Shown here: piece by piece, positions 24,646 through 36,500 of the stretch
How the letters are laid out: the number at the start of each line of letters is the position of its first letter
Numbering within the stretch: the first letter of the stretch is position 1
Assembly (NCBI GenBank): GCA_028641055.1
Contig: CM054062.1
Coordinates: forward strand, 174,970,380 to 175,034,379
Direction of reading: 5' to 3'
Source: Alopecurus myosuroides
Taxonomy: Eukaryota; Streptophyta; Magnoliopsida; Poales; Poaceae
Length of the DNA stretch: 64,000 nt
Position numbers and translations under genes: made by a program
The notes under the pieces: generated by a model
Told to the model about the DNA's origin: nothing
The model's input: the letters and a program-made list of their open reading frames with translations, nothing else
Database searches by the model: none

Positions 24646-24798
24646 TATGAGAACTTAGAGCAGGCATCATTCAACATCATCGGAGGCCAAGACGACATCT
24701 ACTACGAGGAGCCGGATCTCTCCGGAGGAGTGGAAGGGGTGGATTACACCATCCAGTACGGAGCTGACCTTGACGGAGCTGAGTCTGACTACGTTTAG
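24646..24798 (+). other. Open segment inside LTR B preceded by a 3' splice-site-like sequence
   Basis: After CCCCCTGCTTAG (acceptor-like, ends 24643) an open frame reads YENLEQASFN..., ends ...AESDYV and stops with TAG at 24796-24798. It is acidic (Asp/Glu/Tyr rich). The 3' LTR copy (about 57202-57355) keeps the same reading with a few changes. Solo LTR E has the same acceptor context at about 55780-55792 but a different continuation. It could be the first coding exon of the element transcript or chance; function unknown. Confidence 0.3.
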
Positions 24799-25114
24799 CT
24801 TAGTCTGAAACAAATATTTAGCACGGTTGAATTGAGCAGCCTTGAACTCTATATTAGGTTGTTGAGTTCCCGTATATGAACTTGTTTTACATTTCAGTTG
24901 TGTTGCAACTGCAATAATGGGATGACCTCATCATGAGTTCATTCTCTTATCAGCACACTATGTTTTGTAATATATGTTTGTATTACAATCAAGTCCCGCA
25001 ATGTTTCTGTTGTACCACCCCGAGGGATGTAATATTTTTGGAACTGTGTTCTATGAATGTTATATCAACGAATTGCGTACTACAATATGCAGTGGTATGC
25101 TGGGTCACTGCAGC

Positions 25115-25126
25115 TGGTATCAGAGC
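25115..25126 (+). promoter_or_regulatory. Primer binding site, tRNA-Met (initiator) type
   Basis: TGGTATCAGAGC begins two bases after the LTR end. This is the classic primer site of plant chromoviruses, complementary to the 3' end of initiator tRNA-Met. Confidence 0.85.
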
Positions 25127-25339
25127 AATTGCTTTGACCTTAGGTTGGAAACGTAGTAAAGGTATATACCCTGTTGGGTTTTAGAACGTAACGATAAAGA
25201 GTTCGTTGGAAGTATGATAGGTATTCACTTGGGAATATTCATGTCATATTTCCAGAATGTTGAATCTTTATTATACTCTATTAATAACATTTATGTTACT
25301 TGTTAACAGTGACGATGAAAGGCGGGAGTTCATAAAGGA

Positions 25340-26478
25340 ATATTTGGGTAGAGCATGAGCGTCTTAAGGATTACGAGGGTGAATTGACGGATCAGTTGCG
25401 AGCTTTACTCCAAGACTTTGATTTTGATACCAATATCAAAGTCAACACATACACCTACAAGGATGGTGAGACTATTCTCAAGTACAGGGTATTAATCCTG
25501 ATACCCAGGGAGTTGACACCGTATGTGACTACACCTAGTGGAAAAGGTAGGAGTAAGACAACGTCTTATCAGGAAGCCTTAGTACAAGAATTAGTAACCA
25601 TCAGAGAGCACAAGGCGGATCAGCTATCAGGTACCAGTTTCACAGCCATTCCACATGACCACCTAACCACAGAATTGGCACTTGACCATTATGTGTTGGT
25701 GAAAACCAAACCAAAGTTAGCCACCAGACTGTTAGATCGATATAGGCAGTTAGTGGGATCTTTCTATAGAACTCACCAAGTCATAGTTGATAACAAGGAT
25801 GGTATGCTGGAAGACCTGACCGAACCACCTAGCCCAAAGAAAAAAGGTAAGAAGAAGGTCCAGGAGGCGGATGAACCATACTATACCCCAGGAGCAGGGT
25901 CATCCAAGAAACCAATCTAAGCTAAGCAATCCAGGTATTCCACTACTCCAGAACCTATCCACTACCCTATTATACCACCTAGTGATCCGGAGCCATACAA
26001 CTCGTATGGAATTTCGGACGAACCCAGTGACATAAAGCCAAATATCTTTGGTGGAGTTCCAGAGTCAGATTCTTTTATGGAGAACTCTGATGGTTGGAAG
26101 TTTGATTGGTATCCTGGTACCAGTCAACATCCTATTCCTTGTGATGACATATCAGAGGATGAGGATCAGGCTAGTGTGGAGGAAGTAGCAGTCGATGAAG
26201 CTGAGATAGTTACCATAAACATATCATCAGATGATGAGGATCAGGTAGAGACCCAACCTATGCAGGAGGTACCCTTTGATCACAGTTATTGCACTAGTAC
26301 CACTTGTTTCGGAGAGGGTGGATCTTTGCAGTACACGAGTGTAGAGGATTTTAGGTCCTATCTTGAGAGTTATTTGGATGTGGACGGACTTCTTCTGAGC
26401 AACACCTGGGTTGTGGACACTTCATACACATATTATGTTCCATCCGGAGACTGTATGTCCCTGAGACAGTGCGCATGA
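25340..26478 (+). pseudogene. Extra ORF upstream of gag in element B (unknown)
   Basis: One frame of about 380 codons is interrupted only by a TAA at 25918-25920. The first possible ATG is inside it (25384 opens with an alternative codon), so the native start is unclear. The first half (about 25340-25800) looks globular (ELTDQLRALLQDFDFD, ILIPRELTPYV, YQEALVQELVTIREHK). A Lys-rich linker and a long acidic Pro/Glu/Asp-rich part follow, ending in a Tyr/Ser-rich tail (26290-26478). No CCHC, protease or polymerase motif is present. It lies between primer site and gag. A splice acceptor-like CATTGCAG (ends 26832) just before the gag ATG suggests it could be spliced out of or into the gag message. 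I recall similar ORFs near gag in grass chromoviruses, but no function. Confidence 0.5.
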
Positions 26479-26845
26479 CTTCACGCTACACTAGGTGGAC
26501 TCCTGGCATGTACTCTAAGTAGTACAGTGGCAGCCATGGAGATGGTGTGAGGGATCGAAAGAGGCAGTAGTTCAGTAGTTTCGAGCAATGTATTATAAAT
26601 AAAGGTCGGAGTGTGTGAGCGACCCAGTGGTGCTTTGTATTCCTTTGCTTTCTGTAACTCACTATGGTGAGGGTATTGTAATAGACCTATATGTATATGT
26701 AATATATGTGAAATATGTTGTTTGTATTTGGATTTGGATTTTGCTTCTGTTGTGTGACTAGTGTTGCATGTGAAGTGAGGCTCAGAAAGAATGAGCATGA
26801 TGTAATTATGAGTTTGTTCGCCTCACATTGCAGGACTTGGGGAAT

Positions 26846-28012
26846 ATGGAAAGTGGCGCAGCTAGCGAGTCTGAAGCGCAGCGTCTCGAGCGTGAGAATA
26901 AGGCGAAGGCTGATGAAGATGATGCAAGAGCAAAGTTACCACCACTTAGGCCACTGGCAGAACAAAATTTCATGGAGTACATGAGGTTTTTCCAAGAAAA
27001 TCTGAACAAGTTCATGCAAGAAATTCTAACCCAGGTGGGGCCTCGGAGAGCAACTGAAGCAAGGATGTTAACTCTATCTAACTTCTTGAAGACTAAACCA
27101 GCACCATTTTTTACGGCAAGAGATCCTATGGATGCCGAAGACTAGTTAGTCGAAACTGAGAGGAATCTCAAGGCCATTAATGCAGACGATGCAGAGAAGG
27201 TGCGTTTTGCCACACGTCTTCTCAATGGACCAGCAGCAGCATGGTGGGATAATCAGATCATTCTGAAGCCACCAGAGAAGGTACTCACATGGGAGGAATT
27301 CATGGAAAAATTCAGGGAGTACCATGTTCCTGGCAGTGTCATGGAGTTAAAGAGGAGGGAGTTCGAGGATCTCCAGCAAGGGACACATCATATGATCTGG
27401 TATGTCAATGAATTCAGCCTACTTTCTCGTTATGTTGCTGATGAGGTGGACACTGACAAGAAAAGGATAAAGAGGTTCTTGAGAGGATTGGATCCCTATG
27501 ATGCTATGCAGTTAAGGACGTCCAAACCAACTAACTTCCTAGAGTTAATGAACTCTGCAGTTACCTGGGAAAATGATTACAAGTTGGTTCAGCTGAACCG
27601 ACTAAAGAAGGCCAAGTTTGAGCCTAAGAGGTTTCAGCCTAGTCGATCTTCAACCAACCTCGGTTTCAAGCCCAGGATAAAATCGGGAGGATCCCCGATG
27701 AACCGTGGACCTTCTAATCCAAGGAATAAGATCATTTGTCACAACTGTGGTCTTCCTGGACATATTAAGAGTGATTGTAAGCAACCCAAGGTTGTATGCT
27801 TTGGGTGTGGAAAGGAAGGACACATCAAGCCGTATTGTCCTAACAAGGCAGCTGGAGGTGGATTCAACAGAGGTGGAACTAGGCCAGGAGGAGCAAGTGG
27901 ATTCTCAGCCGGAGGTGGCAGCAGTGGTAAGAACAACAATGGAAAGCGGGGAAAACCCTTTGGGAAGGTACATCTCTGGAGGAGGCTGACAACTCAGACA
28001 CCGCAGTTCTAG
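26846..28012 (+). pseudogene. gag of element B (one internal stop)
   Basis: Begins MESGAASESEAQRLE at 26846. The frame is open except for TAG at 27143-27145 (DAED*LVE, where gag normally has Trp; TGG to TAG). The retrotransposon gag domain follows (AAWWDNQI, WEEFMEKFREYHVPGSVMEL, RFLRGLDPY). Two CCHC zinc knuckles for RNA binding follow, CHNCGLPGHIKSDC (27737-27778) and CFGCGKEGHIKPYC (27797-27838), then a Gly/Asn-rich linker. Near 27975 a one-base frameshift disconnects it from protease: the protease frame resumes at GAGGAGGCTGAC. Gag would form the virus-like particle of the element. With these lesions it is inactive. Confidence 0.8.
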
Positions 28013-31000
28013 GTACGCTCAGTCTTCTTACCCAATATGGCAAAGTTTTATCTGATACTGGTGCAACCACATCTTTCATCTCCACTTATTTTGTGGATAA
28101 GTACGGGGTAAGGTGTTCGCGATTAGAATGTCCTCTTACCGTTATGACGGTAAGAGGTATGCTCTTAGTTACGCGTGCTAGGCCAGATCAAGTCATTATG
28201 ATCTATGGTTGCACATACTACGCGAATCTTGTTGTTATTCCGTTGAAGAACATTGATTTCGTTCTGGGAATGGATTGGATGACGGAGAATGGAGCTTTAA
28301 TTGACTGTGAGGAGAAAACAGTTTCTCTTAGGAAGTCTAGAGAAGGAAGAGCTGCCTATCAAGCAGATAAGCATACTCATGTTGAGGCTGAACTTCAACT
28401 CGACTCACTCAATGAAGCTAAGCTAGAAGATATACCAGTACTCAATGAGTTTCTGGATGTATTCCCAGCTGAATTACCGGGAATGCCACTAGATAGAGAG
28501 ATAGAGTTTACCATTGACTTGATACCAGGTACATCACCTATTGCTCAGGCACCGTACAAGATGGGTCCTAAAGAACTAAAGGAACTCAAGGAACAGTTAT
28601 ATGAACTGGAAAGTAAGGGATTCATCAGAGAAAATGTATCACCATGGGCATCACCAGTTATATTCGTGGACAAGAGAGATGGAGGTAGGAGAATGTGTGG
28701 TGATTTCATGAATCTGAACAATGTCACAATCAAGAACAAGTATCCATTACCTAGAATTCAAGATTTGTTTGATCAAGTCCACGGGGCTGGAGTGTTCTCC
28801 AATATTGATCTCAGATCGGGATACCATCAGATCAAGATTAAGCCAGAAGATGTACCCAAGACAGCTTTTGTTTCAAGGTATGGACATCATGAGTATTTGG
28901 TTGTTCCTTTTGAACTGACCAATGCACCGGCTATTTTCATAAACTTGGTGAACAAGATCTCCATGCCATACTTGGACAAGTTCGTGATTGTGTCCATCGA
29001 TGATATATTGATATATTCGAAGCACAAAGAAGATCATGCTAAGAATTTGAGGATAGCATTACAAGTTCTGAGGGAACATTAGTTGTATGCCAAATTCAGT
29101 AAGTGTGAGTTTTGGTTGGATCAAGTAGAATTCCTTGGACATGTCATCAGTAAGGAAGGTATTGTAGTGAATCCGGACAAAGTACAATCAGTTTTGGATT
29201 GGAAAGCACCAGCCAATGTCAAGGAAGCTCGAGGATTTCTCGGAATGGCTGGCTACTATAGAAGATTCATTGAGGGATTTTCTAAGATAGCAGGGCCAAT
29301 GACCAACTTGTTAAGGAAAAATACTCCTTTTGTATGGTCAGACAAGTGCAAAGCTAGTTTCCAGGAGTTGAAGAAACGGTTGACAACAACACCAATCCTA
29401 GTAGTACCTGAACCAGGCAAGGATTACATTGTATACTGCGATGCATCCAAGAATGGATTGGGTTGTGTACCCATGCAAGATCAGAAGGTAATAGCTTATG
29501 ATTCAAGACAGCTCAAACCTCATGAAGTTAACTACCCAACTCATGATTTGGAGTTGGCGGCTGTAGTTTTTGCTCTGAAGAGATGGAGGTCATTTCTCTA
29601 TGGAGCAAAAGTGTGAGCTTTACATGGACCAGAAAAGTCTCAAAGGTTTCTTTACTCAGAAAGAATTTAATGTGAGGCAAAGAAGATGGTTAGAGTTGAT
29701 CAAAGACTATAATCTTACCATCAATTATACACCAGGACAAGCCAATGTTGTAGCCGATGCTTTAAGTCGGAAGAGTACACATAGTCAACCAATTCAATGT
29801 GAATTGCCAAAAGAGTTGAAGAGGGAACTAGAACAAGCTGAAATAGAGATACTAGAGGTAAAATCGTTAGGAGGTCTCTATACCATGAAGGTTGTGGAGG
29901 AAAGAAAAAGTGATCTCAAGAATGAGATAATTCGTCGTCAAGATGAAGATCCTTTCATAAAGGAAGAACTTCAAAGAATTCAAGAAGGAAAACCATCAGT
30001 ATTCCAGTTAGGTGAATATGTCTCACTATGGTTCAATAAGAGGATTTGTGTACCAGATATCCTTGAGATCAAGAAGTTAATACTTCGGGAAGCCCATGAT
30101 ACACCGTACTCTATTCATCCTAGGAGTACCAATATATATATATGGATCTCAGAGACATATTTTGGTGGAACAACATGAAAGAGATATTGCCAAGTATGTA
30201 TCTGAATGCCACACAAGCCAGAGAGTGAAGGCATAACATCAAAGTCCCGCAGGACCGTTGCAACCTTTAGATATTCCAGAATGGAAGTGGGAGGAGATTG
30301 GTATGGATTTCATTACTGGTCGACCAATGACCAGGACACATAAGGATATGATTTGGGTTATCGTTGATAGATTGACCAAAAGTGCACATTTCTTAGCAGT
30401 CAACCAAAGGGATAACGCCGAGAAATTTGTGGATCTATATGTGAAGGAAATTGTCAGTAAACATGGAGTACCTAGTAGAATAGTTTTAGACAAAGGCTCT
30501 GTGTTTACATTAGAATTCTGGAAGAAAATACATAAAGCTTTAGGTTCACAACTGGATTTCAGTACTGCTTATCATTTGCAAACCTAAGGGAAAACTGGAA
30601 AAAAAATCAGATATTAGAAGACATGCTTCGGGCATGTGCTCTTGATTTTGGTGGATCATGGGATGGACATCTACCATTAGCAGAATTCTCATACAACAAC
30701 AGTTATCAAAACAGTTTGAAGGCCGCACCATTTTAAGTACTTTATGGACAGAAGTGTAGATCACCAATATGTTGGTTTGAGGCAGGAGGCAAGTCTGAGT
30801 TTGAACTAGACTATGTCAAGGATCAACAAAACATTTTTTATATCCTCACGGATCGTCTGAAAATTGCTCAAAGTCGTCAGAAAAGTTATGCTGATCAGAA
30901 GAGAGGGACTTGGGAACCAAAAATCGTGGATATGGTCTATCTCCGAGTTAGTACGATGAAAGGCCTTAAGAGGTTTGGAGTGAAAAGAAAGTTAAGTCCT

Positions 31001-31375
31001 CGATATATAGGACCTTACAAGATTCTTGCACATAATAGGAATGTAGCTTTCACGCTACAGCTACCCGAGAGATTGAAGCAAGTCCATAATCTTTTCCATG
31101 TATCTCAACTCCAAAAGTGTTTGAAGGAACCAGAAGATTCCGTTAATCAGGAAGATCTGGAGTTAGAATCAGATCTCACCTATGTGGAGGAACCAGAAAA
31201 GATTCTGGCAGAAGACTGGAAAAGACTCCGGAACCGAGCAATCAAGTATTGCAAAGTATAGTGGAAACATCATCCTGAATGTGAAGCTACCTGGGAAAAG
31301 GAAGAAGAGTTACGCCAAAACTACCCTGAGCTGTTCAGGTATCATTATATAACTTCTGGACGAAGTTCTCGTTAA
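27976..31375 (+). pseudogene. pol of element B: protease, RT, RNase H, integrase, chromodomain (broken)
   Basis: Protease active site DTGA is at 28053-28064. Reverse transcriptase spans about 28550-29080; the usual [YF]xDD box reads SIDD (about 28993-29004), and MPFGLTNAP reads [13 protein letters not shown] at 29080-29082 follows REH. RNase H ([12 protein letters not shown]) is at about 29430-29615, where a frameshift moves to the frame at 29600. The zinc-binding N-terminus of integrase is degraded near 30080-30180, and another frameshift precedes the catalytic core (GMDFITGRP, VDRLTKSAHF, IVLDKGS; 30258-30587). Several stops occur at 30588-30920. The integrase C-terminus (30926 on) continues into a chromodomain (31180-31350: YVEEPEKILAE, then KHHPECEATWE) with a TAG at 31259-31261. 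The chromodomain assigns B to the chromoviruses. Confidence 0.8.
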
Positions 31376-31385
31376 GGAGGGAAGA
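31374..31385 (+). promoter_or_regulatory. Polypurine tract of element B
   Basis: AAGGAGGGAAGA directly precedes the 3' LTR start (C, then TGTAATGTCCC). It shows that 31387 is the start of the 3' LTR. Confidence 0.8.
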
Positions 31386-31386
31386 C

Positions 31387-31850
31387 TGTAATGTCCCAAC
31401 GTTTAGGAACTCACGGGGGGTAAAATATTAATCTGTGCATCTCCATGCATGTGTTTGCAAAACCTGAATAAAATTTTCGCAAAACTAAAACTCTGGAGTG
31501 ATCGAGGTTCCATTGTCATCCTGACTTAGAGAGAGGGGTTGATAATGAAAGATGATGGAATTTCGACATGACCTTTAGGTCATATTTGAATTGAGGGGTT
31601 CAGATTTGAATTATTTAAACTTAGGAATGTTTGAATTTGAATTTTGAATTTGACTTGAAATTCAAATTGAATAATTAAGAAAATATAATTTCCATAATCA
31701 AATTGTAACATTTAAGAAATAACAAATATTGGACATTTCCAATTCCATAGTGAATAAGAAAAAGAAAACATTTAACTTTATTAATTAAATCACAATATAC
31801 AAATTCTTTACAATGTATTTCCAGAATGGAAAAATTACAAAGAATGTATC
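31387..31850 (+). repeat. 3' LTR of element B, piece 1
   Basis: Matches 20646 to about 21095 of the 5' LTR, including TGTAATGTCCCAACG..., with small indels (for example a 10-base insertion near 31490). It ends with GTATC (31846-31850), the target duplication of element C. Confidence 0.85.
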
Positions 31851-32341
31851 TGTCGAATCTCAGACTCTACAAATCCCTTCGGTGAACCTATCGGGTTTCG
31901 ATTAGGAGAACCCATGAGCGCTGGTGGAATCGTCGGCTAGACAGGGGCGAGATTTACCCAGGTTCGGGGCCCTCGTAGAGGTAAAACCCTTACTCCTGCC
32001 TCTTGTCGATCTGTATTGATGAATAGATCGGTTACAATGGTGGTACTCGAATCGAGAGTAAGGTCTCGAGTTCAAGGTTTCGATGGTGCGGTTGTTGCTT
32101 GGTCCTCCTCCGGTGGCTCTCCTGGCCTTATATGAGCGGCCAGGTCTCAAACCCTACCTAGAGAGGACTCGAATTCTAACCTTAGGTCGGTTACATATTC
32201 CTAACTTAGCCCGCAAGATAGTGCGGGTGGGCTTCACGTGGGCCTTCTAGAATACTCCAAGGGCTCCTCTTCTTGGGCCTTAACCTTGGGCCTGAGACGG
32301 GGTGTCCTTACCCGCAGGGTCCAGAATCCATGTCTTCGTCA
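31851..32341 (-). repeat. 3' LTR of element C (491 bp)
   Basis: Plus strand runs TGTCGAATCTC...GTCTTCGTCA. A TATA box lies on the minus strand (CATATAAGG, about 32127-32135), and a telobox AAACCCTA is at 32149-32156. Adjacent on the right is minus-strand GCTCGGGGGCTACTG, the polypurine-type end of Tat elements. Confidence 0.88.
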
Positions 32342-32356
32342 GTAGCCCCCGAGCGT
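32342..32356 (-). promoter_or_regulatory. Polypurine tract region of element C
   Basis: On the minus strand CGCTCGGGGGCTAC precedes the 3' LTR (TGACGAAGACATGG...). A CTCGGGGGCTA word before the 3' LTR is typical of grass Tat elements. Confidence 0.6.
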
Positions 32357-33554
32357 TTGCTCGAGTGGGATTTTTCTAGTCGAGTAGACAGTCAAACCTT
32401 TCCCGGTTGTTCTTTATTGCGGATAACCAGTTTGGTTGTTTCCTTGTTTAGAGGGCGCGTACCCTGTGCATTGAGTTTTCATACTCGAGTATCGAGCAAT
32501 ACAGGTGCCTGTTTTTATGGCTTTTATCGCAGAAGGATGTGGCACAGTAGGTTGGCTCTCCTGAGAGATCAGGGCCAATTAATTGCGACTAGGGAAAAAA
32601 CAGTTCTGGCCTACGCAGATTCGAGACCTACGACTCGAACCCGATAAGGTGATTGTTGCGACTGGGCCGTTGTGGTCTTATCGAGTCGAACTTAACCTAT
32701 GGGGGTACCCGGCGCGTCCGCTAGGATTTTTCTTCGTGTTGTTGACACGGAATCATACCGGAGGACGCTGCTTTTGAGTGCGATTCCAGGCCCTCGAGAA
32801 AGATCTTTCGGGTCTTACCTTCATATTCGAAGAATATGGCATCCAGATGTGCCTAGTCGGCTGAACGATCCAGGTTTTTTATGATGTGTGAATATCATGT
32901 GAATGAAAAAAGGTAGGTTCTGCCTACTCGAGTAACTGTTTGAGTTAGAAGATCCATACGAAAGAGTTTTCGCGTTAGGAGTTTTGTGCCCATATGAAAG
33001 AGTTTTCATGTTTGGGATGCTGCACCCATACGAAAGAGTTTTCGTGTGTGGGGTATCTTTCTCTTGTTTAAAGAGGTCTTTGCTTCTTTGTTCATGAAAG
33101 GGTTGTTTATATTCGAAGTAATTTTGTTCATACGAAGTTATTTTCGTGTTTGAACTTTCCATTCGAAACTTCTTCGTCCTGATGATGCGCGCTATGACGT
33201 CATGGCGCACTTTTTTCCTCCCGATGGGACGTGACGGAGTGCGAGCAGATGGGTTGGCCCACATGGTCAGCTTTTTGACCGGGAAACGAGACGTCGTTCC
33301 CGTTTTTTGACGCAAACCGCGCAGTAAATGTGCACGATCTTCTGTTGAGATCGTGGCAGGAAACGGCGTTCACCGCCCCTTCGTTTCATCTTCACACGTG
33401 GTGGCAGCGATGAGCGACACGTGGTACATCGAGTGGCCAGGATTGATTCGCTCCGTGTATAAGTACGGGCGTTTGCGCTGCGGTAAAACTTTCCCAGCAT
33501 TCGTCTCCAATCCATCTTCTTCCTCGCGCTCGTCTTCTTCCTCTCCTCAAGCTC
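32357..33554 (+). other. 3' noncoding region of element C and upstream region of its antisense gene
   Basis: About 1.2 kb without a supported ORF. A short imperfect repeat of about 30 bp around CCATACGAAAGAGTTTTCG occurs about five times (32950-33160). The stretch 33430-33470, with CCGTGTATAAGTACGGG, could hold a TATA-like box (TGTATAAGT, about 33455) for the antisense gene, whose ATG follows about 100 bases later. The related block at 58181-59310 shares this region. Confidence 0.5.
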
Positions 33555-36500
33555 GTGCTGTCAGCTATGGCTGGTGGAAAGAAACGTGGCGCTGCTGTTT
33601 CCGCATCCGGGGAAGCTTCAGCGCAACCTGTGCCGCGCTCGGGCGACTGGAGGTCGCCCAACACCACTGCGAAAAGCATCAAGGAGATGCAGCGGGAAGG
33701 ATTGCTGCCGGCGGAGTCCGAGAAGCGGGTGCGCCTCGGCAAGAAGGAGGAGGTACCCAACCCGCAAGCGAACGAACGCGTGGTCTTTGCGGACCACGTG
33801 TCGCGCGGCCTCTCTTTCCCCCTCCATCCATTTCTTCTCGGGTTGCTGTATGTCTATGGCATACAGCTTCACGATCTTCCCCCGAACGCGGTGCAGCACA
33901 TATCGTGGTTCATCGTGTTATGCGAATGCTTCCTAGGCATTCGCCCGCATTGGGGGCTCTGGAGGGCTCTCTTCAAGGTTCGGATTTTCCGCGAGAAATC
34001 GCAGGTAGACTCTGAACCTGGTGAGCCGCTACGCACGGGTGGCTTCGGGATCCAAGCTCGATTGGAGTCCAGCTACTTCAACATGCACTTCATCGACTCC
34101 GCCCATGGATGGAGGAAAAAATGGTTCTACGTCATCGACAACAGCTCGGGTGGAACTCATGAATTCCACCTACTCGCTGTTCTAAAGAAGAGGAAGTATT
34201 GGGCGCACAAGCTGTAGACTGAAGAAACCGAGGTCGTTACGCCGCTACTCGCCAGGGTGGCCGCCCTTCGCGACCAGGGAGCTGGAGTCGTGCTAAACGG
34301 GCTGCACCTGGCGGGCATCTTTCTCAAGCGCAGGATCCAGCCTCTGCAGCTCAGACCTTCCACGATGTGGGAGTATCAAGGCTCGGAAGATCCTAGCCGA
34401 GTTAGTCGCGAAGAGCTCTCGAACGTCGAGTTTGAGAAGAAAATCGCGGCTATCACCAGCCTGAAGGTGGGAGAGAAATTTCCCGACTGCACAGTCGCAG
34501 CTTTTGACGCGTCGATGCCTCCGCCAGCCGCGGTTAGCTTACCCTTCTTCTTTTCTTTTGTTTTCTTGTTTATTTTGAGCTTTAGTCGATTGAATTATCT
34601 CTTGCTTTCTTCTGTCTTCTTTGCAGAGCCTAGCCGTGGCCAACTGCTATCCTCCCGTGTCCGGGGCAGAGGCCTCGGAGTTGTTGGCGAGTAACCTGGA
34701 AGGCCCAGCCGACACCAGTGTTGCCAACGCTTCTTCGAGCTCCGACCAAGATTCTTCAGATGACGCAGAAAACTCGGGTGGCGATTGTTATAAACGTCGT
34801 CGGGTGGAAGGTGATGAGGACACTTCTAAGGACAACTCCTTGGAGGAGTCGCCCGGGAAGGAGCCCATCAACGCTACTCCTCTGCAAGCGCGCGCACCCT
34901 CTTCCTCATTCCCAGTTATCCAGACCGCATGGAACGCAGATATGCTGGATGAAGAGGACGACGAAGATGAGTAAGTCTCTTTCTCCTCGTTCTTGGTCGA
35001 ACGTTTTTCCTTTGCATCTATGTCGACGTATTGTCTTTTGTTGCAGCCTGCAGACCATTAGTCCTCACAGGTACGCTTCTTCCCTTCCTCCCGAAAGGAA
35101 CAATAAGGCAGGAGCTGCGGGCGAGACTCCTACTGTTGGCACCGTCCAGAATTCGCCCAACGTAGCCCCCAATGTGGCGACTACGGAAAGTGGAGTTCCT
35201 AGTTTTGCTGTCGGGGCTTCAGCTTCGAAAGAGGTGACGGATAGCTCCACAGATCCTCTCTCCCGCGCCAAGGGCCAGGTAAATTCTGTTACTCGTCTTC
35301 AAATTGTTATCGGGTGCACGACAGTGTTCCCGATGGGAGTAGCCCCCAAGGCTGTAGTCGATCGCATGCGATTGGCTACAGGCTCAAGGTCTGTCTTTTT
35401 CTTCTCCCCCGAGGCTGTAGTCTATTGATTGCAATCGGGTACAGGCTCCAAGTCTTTCTCCTCTAATTCTTCTATCTTTGAATTTCTTGCAGTCGCTCGT
35501 TGATTCCCTTGCGGCGATTGGCCGTCGTGTTGTTTTCGCTGAGTCTGAGTGCGGGACGCTTCGCGCAGACCGTAGTCGACTCGCCTCCGAAAACGAGCTT
35601 CTTCGAAGTAAGTTTTTATCATCTTTTCTTGTTTCTGTTCCTTCGTCAATTCTTGGCTTCTGACAAATATCGCTATGCAGCTCGACTCGAGTTTTTGGAG
35701 GCCGAGAAGGATAGTCTCTCTGAGCGGGTAACTACTCAGGAGACTGATTTAGCGGCTGCTCGACAAGAACTTGAGGCCTCCCGCATGCGATCGGAGGAAC
35801 TTGAAGGAAAGCTCGCGGATGCCCAGAGCGCTTTGAAGAATCTGGAGGATGCTGGCAATAAGGCGGATTCTGACCTTGTCACATTCCTTCGTCCTCTTGC
35901 TGAGCGTCTTGTGGGTAAGCGATTTTGGCTCTCGCAATTTCATCTTCTGTCCTGGTGAACTTGCTGAGTCTTGACATTCTTTCTTTTGCAGGTCTTCTGG
36001 GTGTTCCTTTGGAAATTCCTGGGATCCAGCGGGTAGACGTGCTAACCGACACTCTTGCTCAGCTCAAGAGGCATGCCGAAGGAGCTTGCTCCTCGATTGG
36101 CAATGCCACTCAAGTGTTGACGCAATTGCACGGTCGCCTCCTCGCCAACGCTGCATCTCCACCTGCGCTAAGCGACCTGCTGAAGATCTTCTCGGAGAGC
36201 AATCTCCTGGATGCCTACGCAGTCGCCCATTCGGAGTCTGGCGCAAAGACGGCGAGACAGTTCGCGTTGGCACATGGAGTCAGTGGTTTGGAGGAGGCCT
36301 ACTCGGATCTCCCAGTCGACCCCTCCACGGGCAAAAAGGTACGGCTCTCTCGTTTTGGCGAGCCAGCCGCCATCCTTGCTCGGAAGCTGTCTGAGCTGTT
36401 TGCTCGACTCAAGGGAGGGGCGACTGCCGCTAGTGGAAGCACCATTGTAGCTTCTTAGTTTTGTTTTTCTTTAGCTTCTCCAGTTTGATTGTAATGAACC

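Larger units (their letters stand above)
20646..25112 (+). repeat. 5' LTR of element B (4467 bp)
   Basis: It starts TGTAATGTCCCAGCAT and ends ATGCTGGGTCACTGCA, an imperfect inverted repeat (13 of 16 bases). The body is AT-rich with a GC-rich core at about 22630-23150 that contains a telobox (22851-22858) followed by GGTTAGGGTTAGGG. An (ATA)n microsatellite lies at about 23338-23363. Overlapping ORFs in the core are not supported as genes. The last part (24640-25112) is less AT-rich and contains a small conserved open segment. Confidence 0.85.
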
